DNA of 22,151 bases from Baffinella frigidus. Its lineage: Eukaryota > Cryptophyceae > Cryptomonadales > Baffinellaceae. Within the stretch, counting starts at the first letter, position 1. Each line of letters starts with the position of its first letter. Under the pieces are notes generated by a model. The model did not search any database, was not told the DNA's origin, and saw only the letters and a program-made list of their open reading frames with translations. The stretch spans positions 775,458-797,608 of the forward strand of contig MU646358.1 of NCBI GenBank assembly GCA_026770585.1. Reading direction: 5' to 3'. Positions 1-7,833 of the stretch are shown here, piece after piece. A program made the translations under genes and the position numbers.

Positions 1-118
1 AGGTAACGGAAAGGTGGCCGATTTGGGCCAACAATCAATTCGTAGCTCGCTACAGATAAGGTAACGGAAAGGTGGCCGATTTGGGCCAACAATCAGTTCG
101 TAGCCCGCTGTGTGGCAC
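1..118. repeat. 58-bp tandem duplication related to family D
   Basis: A unit beginning AGGTAACGGAAAGGTGGCCG occurs at 1 and again at 59, with few differences. The same sequence forms one side of the family D hairpin at 7758-7815. The window edge may cut a longer array or a partial D element. Confidence 0.8.
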
Positions 119-406
119 GGCGTGTTAAAGCGATCCAAAAGGAATCAGGGATTTTGTGCAGGATAAGTTCCAGTGTCCGTCTATGATGGGAGCTCGTGTC
201 CGCCTATGGTGTCCGCCTTTGGTGGGAGTTGAAAGAACCTAAAGAACCTAAAGTGTCGTGCCTCCAGGATTGCGCGCGAGAGGGTTTAGTTGGATAGTGA
301 GTTAGTAAGTAACTTTAGTCAGTAACTTTAGTCAGTTGGTTAGTAAATGAATTAGTTGGATTGCAAGTTGGTTAGTTAGATGTCTACCCCTTTCCCCGAT
401 GCTTTG
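119..406. other. Gene-free stretch with short simple repeats
   Basis: No coding signal is seen. Positions 287-380 are a degenerate GTTAGT/AACTTTAGTCAG microrepeat, and 181-235 repeat TGTCCGCCT-like words. Nothing else is recognisable. Confidence 0.6.
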
Positions 407-696
407 TAGCTCTGCCTCAGTCCGGGTGGCTGACTGCTCTCCAGTCGACAGGTTGGGTGTTTATCTCAGAAAACGAGTTCTAAAACTCATTTTCTTAAGT
501 CAATTCCCCTACAAATTCGTCAAATTATTCTTTACTCTCCGCATAAGTTGACAAATTTGTAGGGGAATTGACTTAAGAAAACGAGTTTTAGAACTCGTTT
601 TCTGAGATAAGTGTGTGATGCAACTCCGTCAACTTTGGAGCGGAAAAGAGCCCGGGCTCACCAACTTGGTGAGCCCAAGTAGACTGAGACAGAGCC
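407..696. repeat. Family E inverted-repeat element carrying an inserted hairpin
   Basis: The ends are TAGCTCTGCCTCAG at 407 and an imperfect inverse at 681-696. Near the right end is the family hallmark, an inverted GGGCTCACCAA/TTGGTGAGCCC pair. Compared with the family E copy at 18876-19007, this one is longer because a separate hairpin (461-610) sits inside. Non-autonomous MITE-like structure with no coding capacity. Confidence 0.65.
461..610. repeat. 150-bp hairpin inserted in family E
   Basis: Arms of about 60 bp begin TTATCTCAGAAAACGAGTT and end with its near-exact inverse, around a 20-30 bp AT-rich loop. The arms contain AAGTCAATTCCCC, which also appears in family M elements. Confidence 0.8.
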
Positions 697-787
697 AGAG
701 GGCGGGGCTCCCGGTGTGGTCAGGAAGCGAGCCAAGTGAATGGCTCCAATTTCGATGTGGGTTAGGCTCCCGGGAGCGCAATCTCAC

Positions 788-921
788 AGGGAAACGGTTT
801 TAAATCAAAACCATTGGATTCAATGAAAATTACTACACGAATGCTCTAATATTACTAGTGGAACTCATTGCGTGTAGTAAATTTCATTACCAGAAAGTTT
901 GAAATCAAAACCGGTTTCCGG
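788..921. repeat. Nested hairpin with family F core
   Basis: The inner family F hairpin at 821-889 begins ATGAAAATTACTACACG and ends CGTGTAGTAAATTTCAT. Outside it lies a second inverted pair, GGGAAACGGTTTTAAATC against GAAATCAAAACCGGTTTCC. The F core is therefore inserted in, or grown inside, another palindrome. Confidence 0.7.
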
Positions 922-1350
922 TGAAATCGAACGAGAGACAGGACCTGCTGCGATGCGTTCTGCGTCGTGGTTGGCGGGCAGTCGCGAGCTGGCCTTCGCG
1001 AAGAGCTGCGGTGGCGGGGGATTTGTTTTGAGCCCATTTTCGTCACTCGGGTTGACCGATAATTCTCAAGTTGAGACGCTGGGTGTGCGGTATAATCCCT
1101 TGTATGATATCTCTTCCAGGGGGAGATTGCGTCACGTTGCAGCGAGGCGGAAAATCAATTTTCTCCACCTGACTTTATCTGCGTGGGGGAGGAGGGGGCG
1201 CGGTAGCTGTGTGTCTGCGGGGAGCTCACGGCACAATAAACCCTAAACCTTAAACCCTAAATCCGTGCAGCTTCAGGAAGAAGGGTGTGTACGCCACGGG
1301 GCCAGGGGAGAATAGGGGCCGCCCCAACGTCACAACAGTCCGCTCTCCTT
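922..1350. other. Intergenic; no convincing gene
   Basis: A 115-codon open frame crosses this stretch, but its residues look like translated non-coding DNA and part overlaps the hairpin at 788-921. At 1060-1088 is the family E-like phrase TTCTCAAGTTGAGACGCTGG. A short CCCTAAA-type run lies at 1234-1263. Confidence 0.5.
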
Positions 1351-1360
1351 CTAGGACCTT

Positions 1361-1756
1361 CTAGGAGGGCACGTAACGTACGTTGCCATCCCGAAGCTTG
1401 TCCTTAGACAGCACGACGGGCGGCGGCGCGGCGGCGTTGTCCTTTGGCGGGCTCTTTGCGAACAGCCCTTCGTCGAAGAAGCTGTCCTGCGAGACCCGCA
1501 CGTATCGCCCAGGGTTGTACCGCCCTTTCTTCGTGGGCGACAACCCACTCTGGAGCGCCGGGCCGGCCGCATCCTGGCCCTTTGGAACGAACGGGCCGGC
1601 ATTTTGTGCCGCTGCACCCCCGCCGTGATGACCAGCTTTGGTGGCGGGCTGGCGTAGCTGGCCAGGTTTCCGGACCTTTTTTGCCTCTGCGGCAGGCCCG
1701 CCTGCCCCAGCACCCCCCCCGCCGCCGAGGTCATCCCAGCTGCTGATTCCCACCAT
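1361..1756 (-). CDS. Possible small protein or terminal exon, unknown function
   Basis: An open frame of 131 codons on the minus strand. Third positions are strongly G/C, as in the secure gene at 2386, and residues are distributed like a real disordered protein: Gly/Ala/Pro-rich N-terminal half, then a more ordered stretch with RYVRVSQDSFFDEGLF, then a basic tail ending VRYVPS. Translation could start at the ATG at 1756-1754. The preceding minus-strand bases also contain possible splice acceptors (for example just before CTGGGATGACC), so this may be the last exon of a longer gene. I do not recognise the family. It would be transcribed divergently from the gene at 2386. Confidence 0.35.
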   Translation of the reverse strand: MVGISSWDDLGGGGGAGAGGPAAEAKKVRKPGQLRQPATKAGHHGGGAAAQNAGPFVPKGQDAAGPALQSGLSPTKKGRYNPGRYVRVSQDSFFDEGLFAKSPPKDNAAAPPPVVLSKDKLRDGNVRYVPS

Positions 1757-2385
1757 CTCTCGGGATTCTCAGAGTGCACTCAATCCCTCTCTGGTACCGA
1801 CCAGGCCCCTACTGGGAGGATGGATCCCCTCTGCGAAGCCCCTGGCGCCTCCCCGCAGCAGCCAGCGAGCAGAACGAGACTGTCAGGTGCGCGTGCTATT
1901 CGGTCAGGGTCCCGGCATGGACGTGGCCAGACCGGCGCTGTGAGGATGAGATGGACCTCCCCTCCCTCGCAACGGATGTTGAGTAATTTCAAAAGTCATA
2001 GGCCGTGAAGTGCATGAAGTGACTTTTGAGACCGCCCACAAAGTTCGTTTGTGTTGTGAGGCTAGTAACCCGAGGATCTCTACCGTCAACATTTGGTTCA
2101 GATCATAGCTTAAGTAGCTTCACGTGCGGGCAAGGGCTCCAAGGGTAATATATGGTTCCCTTTCCTCAGTATACGAATTCTCGCAGTGGACCTTATGAAG
2201 GATATGGATTGAGACATTTCCAGGCAGTTTCTGGTGGAAGTCGCCTTGTTTTCAGGCTTTACGAACATAATCACAAGCGCGATCTGGTCAATTTTGGAGG
2301 TCCACGGACCCCCCCCGCACGTGCCGATTTGACAGCATAAATAAAAACCAAAATCCACTCCTGTTTTTTTCATCAGCTCAGCACA
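1757..2385. promoter_or_regulatory. Intergenic region with probable promoter of the zinc-finger gene
   Basis: A TATA-like ATAAATAAAAA lies at 2337-2347, about 40 bp before the ATG, followed by a pyrimidine run at 2361-2371 that could mark the start of transcription. CACGTG (G-box/E-box) motifs lie at 2121-2126 and 2318-2323, the second about 14 bp before the TATA-like run. Core-promoter use is inferred from position only. Confidence 0.5.
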
Positions 2386-3382
2386 ATGGGTTTCGGTGGC
2401 ATGCCTAAGAAGGAGAAGAAGGTCAAGGAGGCCCCCAAGCGCAAGAAGGACGAGTCCGAGTCCGAGGCCGAGTCCGAGGAGGAGGCCCCCCCCGTCAAGA
2501 AGGCCGCCGCCAAGAAGGGCAAGGTCGCCGCTGAGCCTGCCAAGAAGAAGGCCAAGAAGGTGCGATACGTCCCTTCCCTGCAAACCCCCTTGGCTCCCTC
2601 CCCCCTGCACCCGTGTGCGCGTACGGTGGCGTGCGCACATGGAGGGTGAACGCTGCTGATTTGCGTGTGAATCCACTCCGCGGGTGCGCCTTGCAAGAGC
2701 GTGGGCCTTTGGGGCCGTGGGGGCACGTGCGAGGATTGGGGGCCGCCGGCACGTGGCGGCGGCAAGTTGGCTGTCCCTCTTGCGCGATCTCGTAGCTGAC
2801 CCGTGTTCTCTTTGTTTGCAGGAGGAGTCCGAGTCTGAGGAGGAGTCTGAGGAGGAGGAGAAGCCCGTCGCCAAGAAGGGCAAGGGCAAGCCCGCCGCCA
2901 AGGAGGAGAGCGAGAGCGAGGAGTCCTCGGAGGAGGAGAAGCCCGCCGCCAAGAAGGGCAAGAAGGAGGAGAGCGAGGACGATGAAGAGGAGGACGAGCC
3001 CATGAAGGTGCACGCCAAGAAGGAGGAGCCGGCGGCGGCGGGCGACCTCGAGGACGAGGAGCTCACGTGCCGCGACTGCGAGGCCGCCTTCACCTTCAGC
3101 GTCGGCGAGCAGGAGTTCTTCATCTCCAAGGGGTTCGACAACAAGCCGGTGCGCTGCGCCGACTGCAAGCAGGCCAAGAAGGCTCGCTTTGACGGTGGGG
3201 ATGCGGGCGGTGGGCGTGGCGGTGGGCGTGGCGGCGGCCGGGGAGGGCGTGGTGGCGGCGGCGACCGTGGCGGCCGCGGCGGCGCGCGTGGGGGTGGGGG
3301 CGGCGGCGGCGGCGTGTGCTACGCGTTCCAGAAGGGCGAGTGCACGCGCGGCAGCGGGTGCCGCTTCGAGCACGCTAAGTAG
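2386..3382 (+). CDS. Zinc-ribbon (zf-trcl-like), RGG-box and CCCH zinc-finger protein
   Basis: Two exons, 2386-2559 and 2822-3382, joined in phase 0, give 244 residues. Residues 1 to about 133 are low complexity: basic KKAKK/AAKKGK runs alternate with acidic ESESEEE blocks, as in nucleolar and chromatin proteins. Residues 135-180 match the probable zinc-binding domain zf-trcl: LTCRDC, then GEQEFF, then KPVRCADC, with cysteines at 141, 144, 170 and 173. Residues 183-222 are a Gly/Arg RGG region typical of RNA binding. The C-terminus is an exact C-x7-C-x5-C-x3-H finger (C224, C232, C238, H242) two residues before the stop. Role in RNA binding or nucleolar function is inferred from these modules; no orthologue name is claimed. 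Start chosen as the first ATG after the TATA-like sequence. The 3' side runs directly into repeats. Confidence 0.88.
2560..2821 (+). other. Intron of the zinc-finger gene
   Basis: 262 bp. The donor is AAG/GTGCGATACG and the acceptor TTTGTTTGCAG/GAG. Removing it joins the lysine-rich end of exon 1 to the glutamate-rich start of exon 2 without a frame change. Reading through the donor instead adds an unrelated Pro-rich tail and stops at 2649. The donor begins GTGCG, as do the proposed donors at 14560 and 14971. Confidence 0.82.
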
Positions 3383-3909
3383 AGTGTTCGTGAGTGAGTC
3401 AAGAGTGGTTGTGAGTTCAGTAAAAAGTTTTTGAGAGACGCGTGCACGCACGCCCCTCGAGGAGATAAGGCGCCTGCAATCCCGCCCCGCGCCCCTGCCC
3501 TGCTTGCTGTGTGCCGCCACCCACCACGGCCCGTGCAACCCTACCTCCCCCAAGCGTGGCATCCTGGGCGACAGCCAAGTCGACTTCCTTCCCCATATCC
3601 ACCCTCTTTCCCACTCATGTCCACCCCAGGCGGACGCATGCTGGACGGAGGGGACGGGACAGCGCTGCAGCTGGACCTCGCTCAAAGGAAACGCCCCCCT
3701 CCTTGTTTCCCCCCTTTGAGACCCTACAGTTTGCCCATGCCTGGGCTGAGGGAAATGTTTTTGAGAGACGCGTGCACGTGCACGCCCCTCGAGGAGACGC
3801 GGCGCCTGCATTCCCGCCCCGCGCCCCTGCCCTGCTCGCTGCCACCCACCACGCCCCGTGCAACCTATGCTTTCTTCCTCAAGAGTGGCATTCTGAGCGG
3901 CAGTCACGT

Positions 3910-4059
3910 CGAAACCCTTGCCCATATCCACCCTAGTTTCGAAACCCTTGCCCATATCCACCCTCGTTTCGAACCCCTTCCCCATATCCACCCTCGTTTC
4001 GAATCCCTTCCCCATATCCGCCCTCGTTTCGACTCCCTTCCCCATATCCACCCTCGTTT
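3910..4059. repeat. 30-bp tandem repeat, five copies
   Basis: Unit CGAAACCCTTGCCCATATCC plus ACCCTAGTTT, five consecutive copies with one to four changes each. Similar CCCATATCCACCCT words occur singly at 3594 and 4389. The period of 30 keeps all frames open and produces a false peptide repeat. Confidence 0.9.
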
Positions 4060-4271
4060 CCCTCTCATACCCCCCCCCAAGAGGACGCATACCGGACGGA
4101 GGGCACATGCCCACCTTGGTTTCCCACACTCATCCCCAGGCGGACGCATGCTGGACGGAGGGGACATATCCATCCTCGTTTCCCACTCACATCCCCCCCA
4201 GTCGGACGCTTGCTGGACGGAGGGGGCGGAGGGGGCGGAGGGGAGGGGACGGCGCGCATGGCGGGGCTGCT

Positions 4272-4390
4272 GCTGGACCTCGCTCACAAGGACACGCCCC
4301 CCCCCCCTAGGACCACCATAGCCCCCTAGGCATAGGCCTGCTGTAGGGTCCTAGGGTGGGGCGGTTTCTTATGAGCGAGGTACCCCTGTA
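4272..4390. repeat. Family A hairpin, copy 1 (left arm degraded)
   Basis: The right arm GGCGGTTTCTTATGAGCGAG with GTACCCCTGTA is intact. The left arm GGACCTCGCTCACAAGG is altered and lacks the TACAGGGG start. The core holds CCTAGGACCACCATAG and GTAGGGTCCTAGG. Confidence 0.75.
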
Positions 4391-4582
4391 TCCACCCTCG
4401 TGTCCCACTCATATCCCCACCAGGAGGACGGAGGGGACGGGGCAGCGTGCATGGCGGGGCTGCAGCTGGACCTCGCTCATAAGGGAACGCCCCCCTCTTG
4501 AGGCCCTACAGTTTGCCCATGCCTCGGGCCCTGTGGTGATCAATCCTAGGGGATGTTAGTTTTCTTTTGAGGAAGGTTCCCC

Positions 4583-4686
4583 TATCCCTTAAGTGCCCTT
4601 GGGGTGAGTATTCACCCTAACTTGCCCTAGGCAGGTCCTAGGGCCCTACCGTAGGGCGTATGAGCCTACTGGCCACTGAAGGGATG
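4583..4686. repeat. Family B hairpin, copy 1
   Basis: Ends are TATCCCTTAAGTG and CACTGAAGGGATG around a core containing CCTAGGCAGGTCCTAGGGCC and CTACCGTAGGGCGTATGAGCC. About 104 bp, non-coding. TA at the left end is consistent with a TA target duplication; the right flank reads TG. Confidence 0.78.
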
Positions 4687-4699
4687 CCCACGACGCTTT

Positions 4700-4826
4700 C
4701 TCCCCGCGCCTGTCTTCTTCTTCTTCCCGCGTGACACGAAATTCACTATGTGGCTTGCCTCCGACTTCAAAAAGGGCCCCCAGGCCAGAGCCGTGCTCTT
4801 CTCCCCGCGCCTGTCTTCTTCTTCTT
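4700..4826. repeat. Direct repeat pair, 25 bp, 100 bp apart
   Basis: CTCCCCGCGCCTGTCTTCTT followed by CTTCTT occurs at about 4700 and 4801. The first copy directly follows family B copy 1 and the second precedes the truncated B element at 4840. Confidence 0.7.
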
Positions 4827-4839
4827 TATTACTCTCGAT

Positions 4840-5003
4840 ATCTAGTAGGCTCATACGCCCTGCCGTAGGGCCCTTGGGACCTGCCTAGGGACCTCTTGGG
4901 GGTCAATTTTTGACCCCCTCGCCACTCAAAGGATAGGTCCTAATACAGGTGCCTAAGACATCTTGAGGGTCCATTTTGACCCCCTCGCCACTAAAGGGAT
5001 AGG
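4840..5003. repeat. Truncated family B copies in tandem
   Basis: The first (about 4840-4935) has TAGGCTCATACGCCCTGCCG and a right end CCCCCTCGCCACTCAAAGGATA, but its left arm is missing most of the repeat. Directly after it, 4936-5003 repeats only the right half (TTTTGACCCCCTCGCCACT-AAAGGGATA). Unequal exchange or replication slippage is a likely origin. Confidence 0.65.
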
Positions 5004-5124
5004 TCCTGATACAGGTCCTTCAGTCTCGAGTCCCCGTGCCTGCTCTCTCGCCTTGTCTTCTGGCGTGTAGCGGCGGTGTTTTGACATTTATTTAAACCCT
5101 GCTTCCCCCCCTGTTCTACTCGGC

Positions 5125-5243
5125 ACAGGGGTGCCTGGCTCATAAGAAACTGCCCCCCCCCCTTAGACCACCGTAGGGCCCTAGATAGGTCTACTGTAGG
5201 GTCGTAGGGGAGCGCGGTTTCTTATGAGCAAGGTAACCCTGTA
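5125..5243. repeat. Family A hairpin, copy 2
   Basis: Left arm ACAGGGGTGCCTGGCTCATA, right arm TATGAGCAAGGTAACCCTGTA, with core TAGACCACCGTAGGGCCCTA. Each arm differs by a few bases from the family consensus, mostly not at paired positions, so no recent pairing selection is evident. Confidence 0.82.
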
Positions 5244-5350
5244 GTCGAGGACTGGTGGTACCCTTCCTCGGCCCTCCCCCTAGACGCCTTCTCTTCTTCT
5301 TTATTACCCTCAGAAAAGACCTCGAGAGCCCCCCCCCCCAGCCTTTTGAA

Positions 5351-5437
5351 AAGTGATGAACTAGTAACCTACATGTAATACCGCGGTTTCTATTTGACAA
5401 GTGATCAACTAGTAACCCAATACCGCGGTTTCTACCA
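5351..5437. repeat. Two-copy tandem repeat of 39-48 bp
   Basis: AAGTGATGAACTAGTAACC...AATACCGCGGTTTCTA occurs at 5351 and at 5399. The first copy has an extra TACATGT stretch. Confidence 0.8.
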
Positions 5438-5572
5438 GAGTCCTAACCCACGGCCAGGTGTCCGGCTACCGCGGGATTGCGTCAAGCCTGAAGGCCCTCA
5501 AGGTCCCTTGCCCCGGCGGTTGGTTGATGTCCTCACTTGCCTCTTCCCCCATCCTGTACACATCCCCAGCTC

Positions 5573-5671
5573 CTAGTGGCTATACGTCTGCGTCATTTGA
5601 CCAGGCCGTAATCTGGTACAAATCCACTGATTTTACAGTGAATTCACTACCTCGAGACGTGTAGCCACTAG
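5573..5671. repeat. 99-bp hairpin, single copy type
   Basis: Arms CTAGTGGCTATACGTCT and AGACGTGTAGCCACTAG (one mismatch in 17) enclose about 65 bp. MITE-like; no second copy is seen in the window. Confidence 0.7.
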
Positions 5672-5692
5672 AGGGCGGGGCGTTCTCCTCCC

Positions 5693-5790
5693 TAAACCCT
5701 ACACCCTAAACCATAAACCCTGAACCCTTAACCCTTAACCATAACCCTAATACCCTAAACCCTAAACCCTAAACCCCAAACCCTAAACCA
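5693..5790. repeat. Interstitial CCCTAAA array
   Basis: About a dozen CCCTAAA-like heptamers with variants such as CCATAAA, CCCTTAA and CCCCAAA. The degeneracy shows it is not an active chromosome end. Confidence 0.9.
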
Positions 5791-5987
5791 CCCGTGGCAT
5801 GCACGGCGCAGCAGTGTCGGGACCCCCTTTCTTTCACCCCCAAGCGACGGCCCCCCCCCCAAGCCTTTCCTCTCCTTCTCTCGCCCTCTCTCGTAGGATA
5901 TCTGTAGGAATAACGATGTATCCCTTCGGATTTCCTATCCCAGGGTCTATCGATTATCCACTTGTGGGTTATTCACGAAATCCCTAA

Positions 5988-6114
5988 CAGTGGTACCTCG
6001 CTCATAAGAAACCGCCCCCCACTAGGACCCTACAGTAGGCCCATGCCCAGGGCCCTAATGTGATCGATCCTACGGGGGGGGGGGGGCGTTTCTCATGAGC
6101 GAGGTACCCCTGTA
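5988..6114. repeat. Family A hairpin, copy 3
   Basis: Left end ACAGTGGTACCTCGCTCATA, right end CTCATGAGCGAGGTACCCC then TGTA. The core has CTAGGACCCTACAGTAGGCC and a long G run at 6074-6086. The 200 bp before it (5791-5987) show no feature. Confidence 0.85.
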
Positions 6115-6136
6115 TGCAACCCCCCGACGCTTCTGC

Positions 6137-6174
6137 GTACTGTAGGGTCCTCGGCGGAGGCGCTTTCTTATGAT
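6137..6174. repeat. Right-half fragment of family A, interrupted at 6174
   Basis: CTGTAGGGTCCTCGGCGGAG then GCGCTTTCTTATGA matches the core and right arm of family A up to TTATGA. The expected GCGAGGTACCCC is then replaced by the start of a family B element. A weakly similar GCTGTACCGGGG follows that B element at about 6284. Confidence 0.5.
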
Positions 6175-6177
6175 AAT

Positions 6178-6282
6178 TATCCCTCAAGTGGCCAGCCGGT
6201 CAAAATTGAACCGCAAGAGGTCCTAGGCAGGTCCTAGGGCCCTACGGTAGGGCGTATGCGCCTACTGGGCACTTGAGGGATG
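6178..6282. repeat. Family B hairpin, copy 2
   Basis: Ends TATCCCTCAAGTGGCCAG and CTGGGCACTTGAGGGAT, core AGGTCCTAGGCAGGTCCTAG and CTACGGTAGGGCGTATGCGCC. It appears to interrupt a family A right arm. Confidence 0.82.
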
Positions 6283-6344
6283 AGCTGTACCGGGGAAAGG
6301 AAATCTAAACGCCCTTGGCTTGGCGCTCGGTGACCCGCTACATG

Positions 6345-6466
6345 TACAGGGGTACCTCGCTCATAAGAAACCGCCGCCCCCTAGGACCCTACAGTAGGAC
6401 CATGCCTAGGGTCCTATGGTGGTTCTAGGGGAGGGGGTGGTTTCTTATGAGCGAGGTACCCCTGTA
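6345..6466. repeat. Family A hairpin, copy 4
   Basis: Best-preserved copy. TACAGGGGTACCTCGCTCAT (continuing AAGAAACC) and its inverse match over 28 bp. TA at both ends fits a TA target-site duplication around CAGGGG...CCCCTG. The core is CTAGGACCCTACAGTAGGAC then CATGCCTAGGGTCCTA. Confidence 0.9.
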
Positions 6467-6665
6467 AACCATCTCGGTGGTGAAGTGGATCCGGACCACT
6501 TGGTCGCCCCGCACAGCCCATGCACCTCTCGTGCCCCCTGGTGAAGCTTGACGCTGTCGTGCTTTCATGTTCGTGTCAATGAAGAGATCTTCTCTCTCTC
6601 GCAATCAGAACTCTCTCTCTGGAGAAGGAGACAATTGCGTGTGTTTCATGTATTTGCCTTCGAGT
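6467..6665. other. Unassigned spacer between family A copies
   Basis: A CT-rich microrepeat (TCTTCTCTCTCTCGCAATC and CTCTCTCTCTGG, 6588-6620) is present. No open frame or structured element is recognised. Confidence 0.5.
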
Positions 6666-6786
6666 TACAGGGGTGCCTCGCTCATGAGAAACCGCCCTCC
6701 CCCTAGGACCACCGTAGGGCCTTGGGCATAGGCCTACTGTAGGGTCCTAGGGGGTGGCGGTTTCTTATGAGCGAGGTACCCCTGTA
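6666..6786. repeat. Family A hairpin, copy 5
   Basis: TACAGGGGTGCCTCGCTCAT at the left and the inverse ATGAGCGAGGTACCCCTGTA at the right, TA at both ends. The core is inverted relative to copy 4 (CTAGGACCACCGTAGGGCC then GGCCTACTGTAGGGTCC), so A elements sit in both orientations. Confidence 0.9.
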
Positions 6787-6810
6787 ATGGCACCCGCGGC
6801 GGGCTCGTCC

Positions 6811-6926
6811 TATCCCTGAAGTGGCGAGTAGGCTCATACACCCTACCGTAGGGCCCTGTGACCTACCTGGGACCTGCCTTGGACCTCTTGGCGGTCAATT
6901 TTGACCGCCTCGCCACTGAAGGGATA
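6811..6926. repeat. Family B hairpin, copy 3
   Basis: TATCCCTGAAGTGGCGAG at the left, CTCGCCACTGAAGGGATA at the right: 18-bp perfect arms with TA ends. The core includes TAGGCTCATACACCCTACCG and an inner hairpin CGGTCAATTTTGACCG. Confidence 0.9.
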
Positions 6927-7009
6927 TTCGGTCCTCACACCCTTGGCCTACCCAGCCTACCTGCAGGGGTCGCCAGGCCCGACTCGGGATTGCACTGCGT
7001 TCCATGCTG

Positions 7010-7131
7010 TACAGGAGTACCTCGCTCATAAGAAACCACACCCCCCTACGACCCTACAGTAGGACTATGCCGAGGGTCCTACGGTGGTCCTAGGGGGGGG
7101 CTCTGTTTCTTATGAGCGAGGTACCCCTGTA
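7010..7131. repeat. Family A hairpin, copy 6
   Basis: TACAGGAGTACCTCGCTCAT and ATGAGCGAGGTACCCCTGTA with TA ends. Core CTACGACCCTACAGTAGGAC. The loop side carries a run of eight G. Confidence 0.9.
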
Positions 7132-7200
7132 TTTCCAGGATACATTCCGCCCGATAGAGCAGTGGCTCCAACGTCATCCGGCGGCGCACTCGTCCTAGCC

Positions 7201-7304
7201 TATCCCTTAAGTGCCCAGGCCTCCAAATTTGGGGGCCTGCGGTCCTAGGCTGGTCCTAGGGCCCTACGGTAGGGCGTATGAGCCTACTGGGCACTTAAGG
7301 GATA
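7201..7304. repeat. Family B hairpin, copy 4
   Basis: TATCCCTTAAGTGCCCAG and CTGGGCACTTAAGGGATA are perfect 18-bp arms with TA ends. Core GGTCCTAGGGCCCTACGGTA then GGGCGTATGAGCC. Its last TA is also the first TA of the family A copy that follows. Confidence 0.9.
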
Positions 7305-7421
7305 GGGGTACCTCGCTCATAAGAAACCGCTGCCTCCTATGACCCTACAGAAGGGCTATGCCTAGGGCTCTATGGGGGTCCTATGGGGGGGGCGGTTTAT
7401 TGAGGGCGAGGTACCCCTGTA
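7303..7421. repeat. Family A hairpin, copy 7, abutting family B
   Basis: Left arm TAGGGGTACCTCGCTCATAA lacks two bases of the usual TACAGGGG start. The right arm has changed to TTTATTGAGGGCGAGGTACC. It begins at the TA that ends family B copy 4. Confidence 0.85.
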
Positions 7422-7434
7422 GGTCCTCACAATG

Positions 7435-7530
7435 GCACAGTCTCGGGATACGGTCCCGTGTAGGATGGCAAGGACTTCTAGTGGGCGTGATGACTCCGGC
7501 CATCCTACACGGGACTATCCCCAGACACAG
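7435..7530. repeat. Hairpin of about 95 bp, single copy type
   Basis: GTCCCGTGTAGGATGGC at 7453-7469 pairs with GCCATCCTACACGGGAC at 7499-7515, extended outward imperfectly by GGGATA/TATCCC and CACAGTCT/AGACACAG. A 95-codon open frame across it is not credible as a gene. Confidence 0.75.
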
Positions 7531-7654
7531 CCACGCCAAAGGTCTCGAGGGAAACCGACGCCTTATCCACGTCAGATCTGACGTCGTGGTCGACTTAGGG
7601 ATTCTGGGGATTCCCCCTGAAAGATGTCAAAAGTGGATGTTTTGAGCCCTCTGG

Positions 7655-7815
7655 CCACACAGCGGACTTCGAAGGGATTTTGAAAACCCCTACGCGATAA
7701 GACCTAGGACCCTACAGTAGGCAACCCGTAGGGACAAGGGGGGGGTTCCTATGGATATGGTAACGGAAAGGTGGCCCGATTTGGGCCAAAAATCCCTTCG
7801 TAGCCCGCTGTGTGG
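7655..7815. repeat. Family D inverted-repeat element, copy 1
   Basis: Terminal repeats CCACACAGCGGACTTCGAAG (continuing GGATTTT) and its inverse ending CCGCTGTGTGG. Inside are CCTAGGACCCTACAGTAGGC, shared with families A-C, and GGTAACGGAAAGGTGGCCCG as in the window start. A second full copy lies inverted at 9505-9666. Confidence 0.85.
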
Positions 7816-7833
7816 ATGGGGCTGGCCCCGAGA

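Larger units (their letters stand above)
3426..4560. repeat. Degenerate direct-repeat block downstream of the zinc-finger gene
   Basis: A module starting TTTTTGAGAGACGCGTGCACG occurs at 3427 and about 3758. In each copy it is followed by CCCCTCGAGGAGA, a C-rich stretch, GCGG-ACGCATGCTGGACGG and a CTGGACCTCGCTCA sequence resembling the left arm of family A. Partial repeats continue to 4560, including half-elements of family A at about 3673-3750 and 4464-4560. The long open frames here come from C-rich repeats whose period is a multiple of three and are not considered genes. Confidence 0.75.

Noticed and set aside
899-1246. 115-codon plus-strand frame
   Set aside because: It starts inside a hairpin element and includes a family E fragment; residue composition looks non-coding.
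2495-4129. 544-codon minus-strand open frame
   Set aside because: It is antisense to the zinc-finger gene and to the 30-bp repeat array. Its Leu/Ala-rich and RVDMGKGFET-type segments are reverse readings of KKGK/EEE codons and of the tandem repeat.
3431-4321. 296-codon plus-strand frame after the zinc-finger gene
   Set aside because: The frame is kept open by C-rich DNA and a 30-bp (ten-codon) tandem repeat. It has no domain and its repeats also remain open in other frames.
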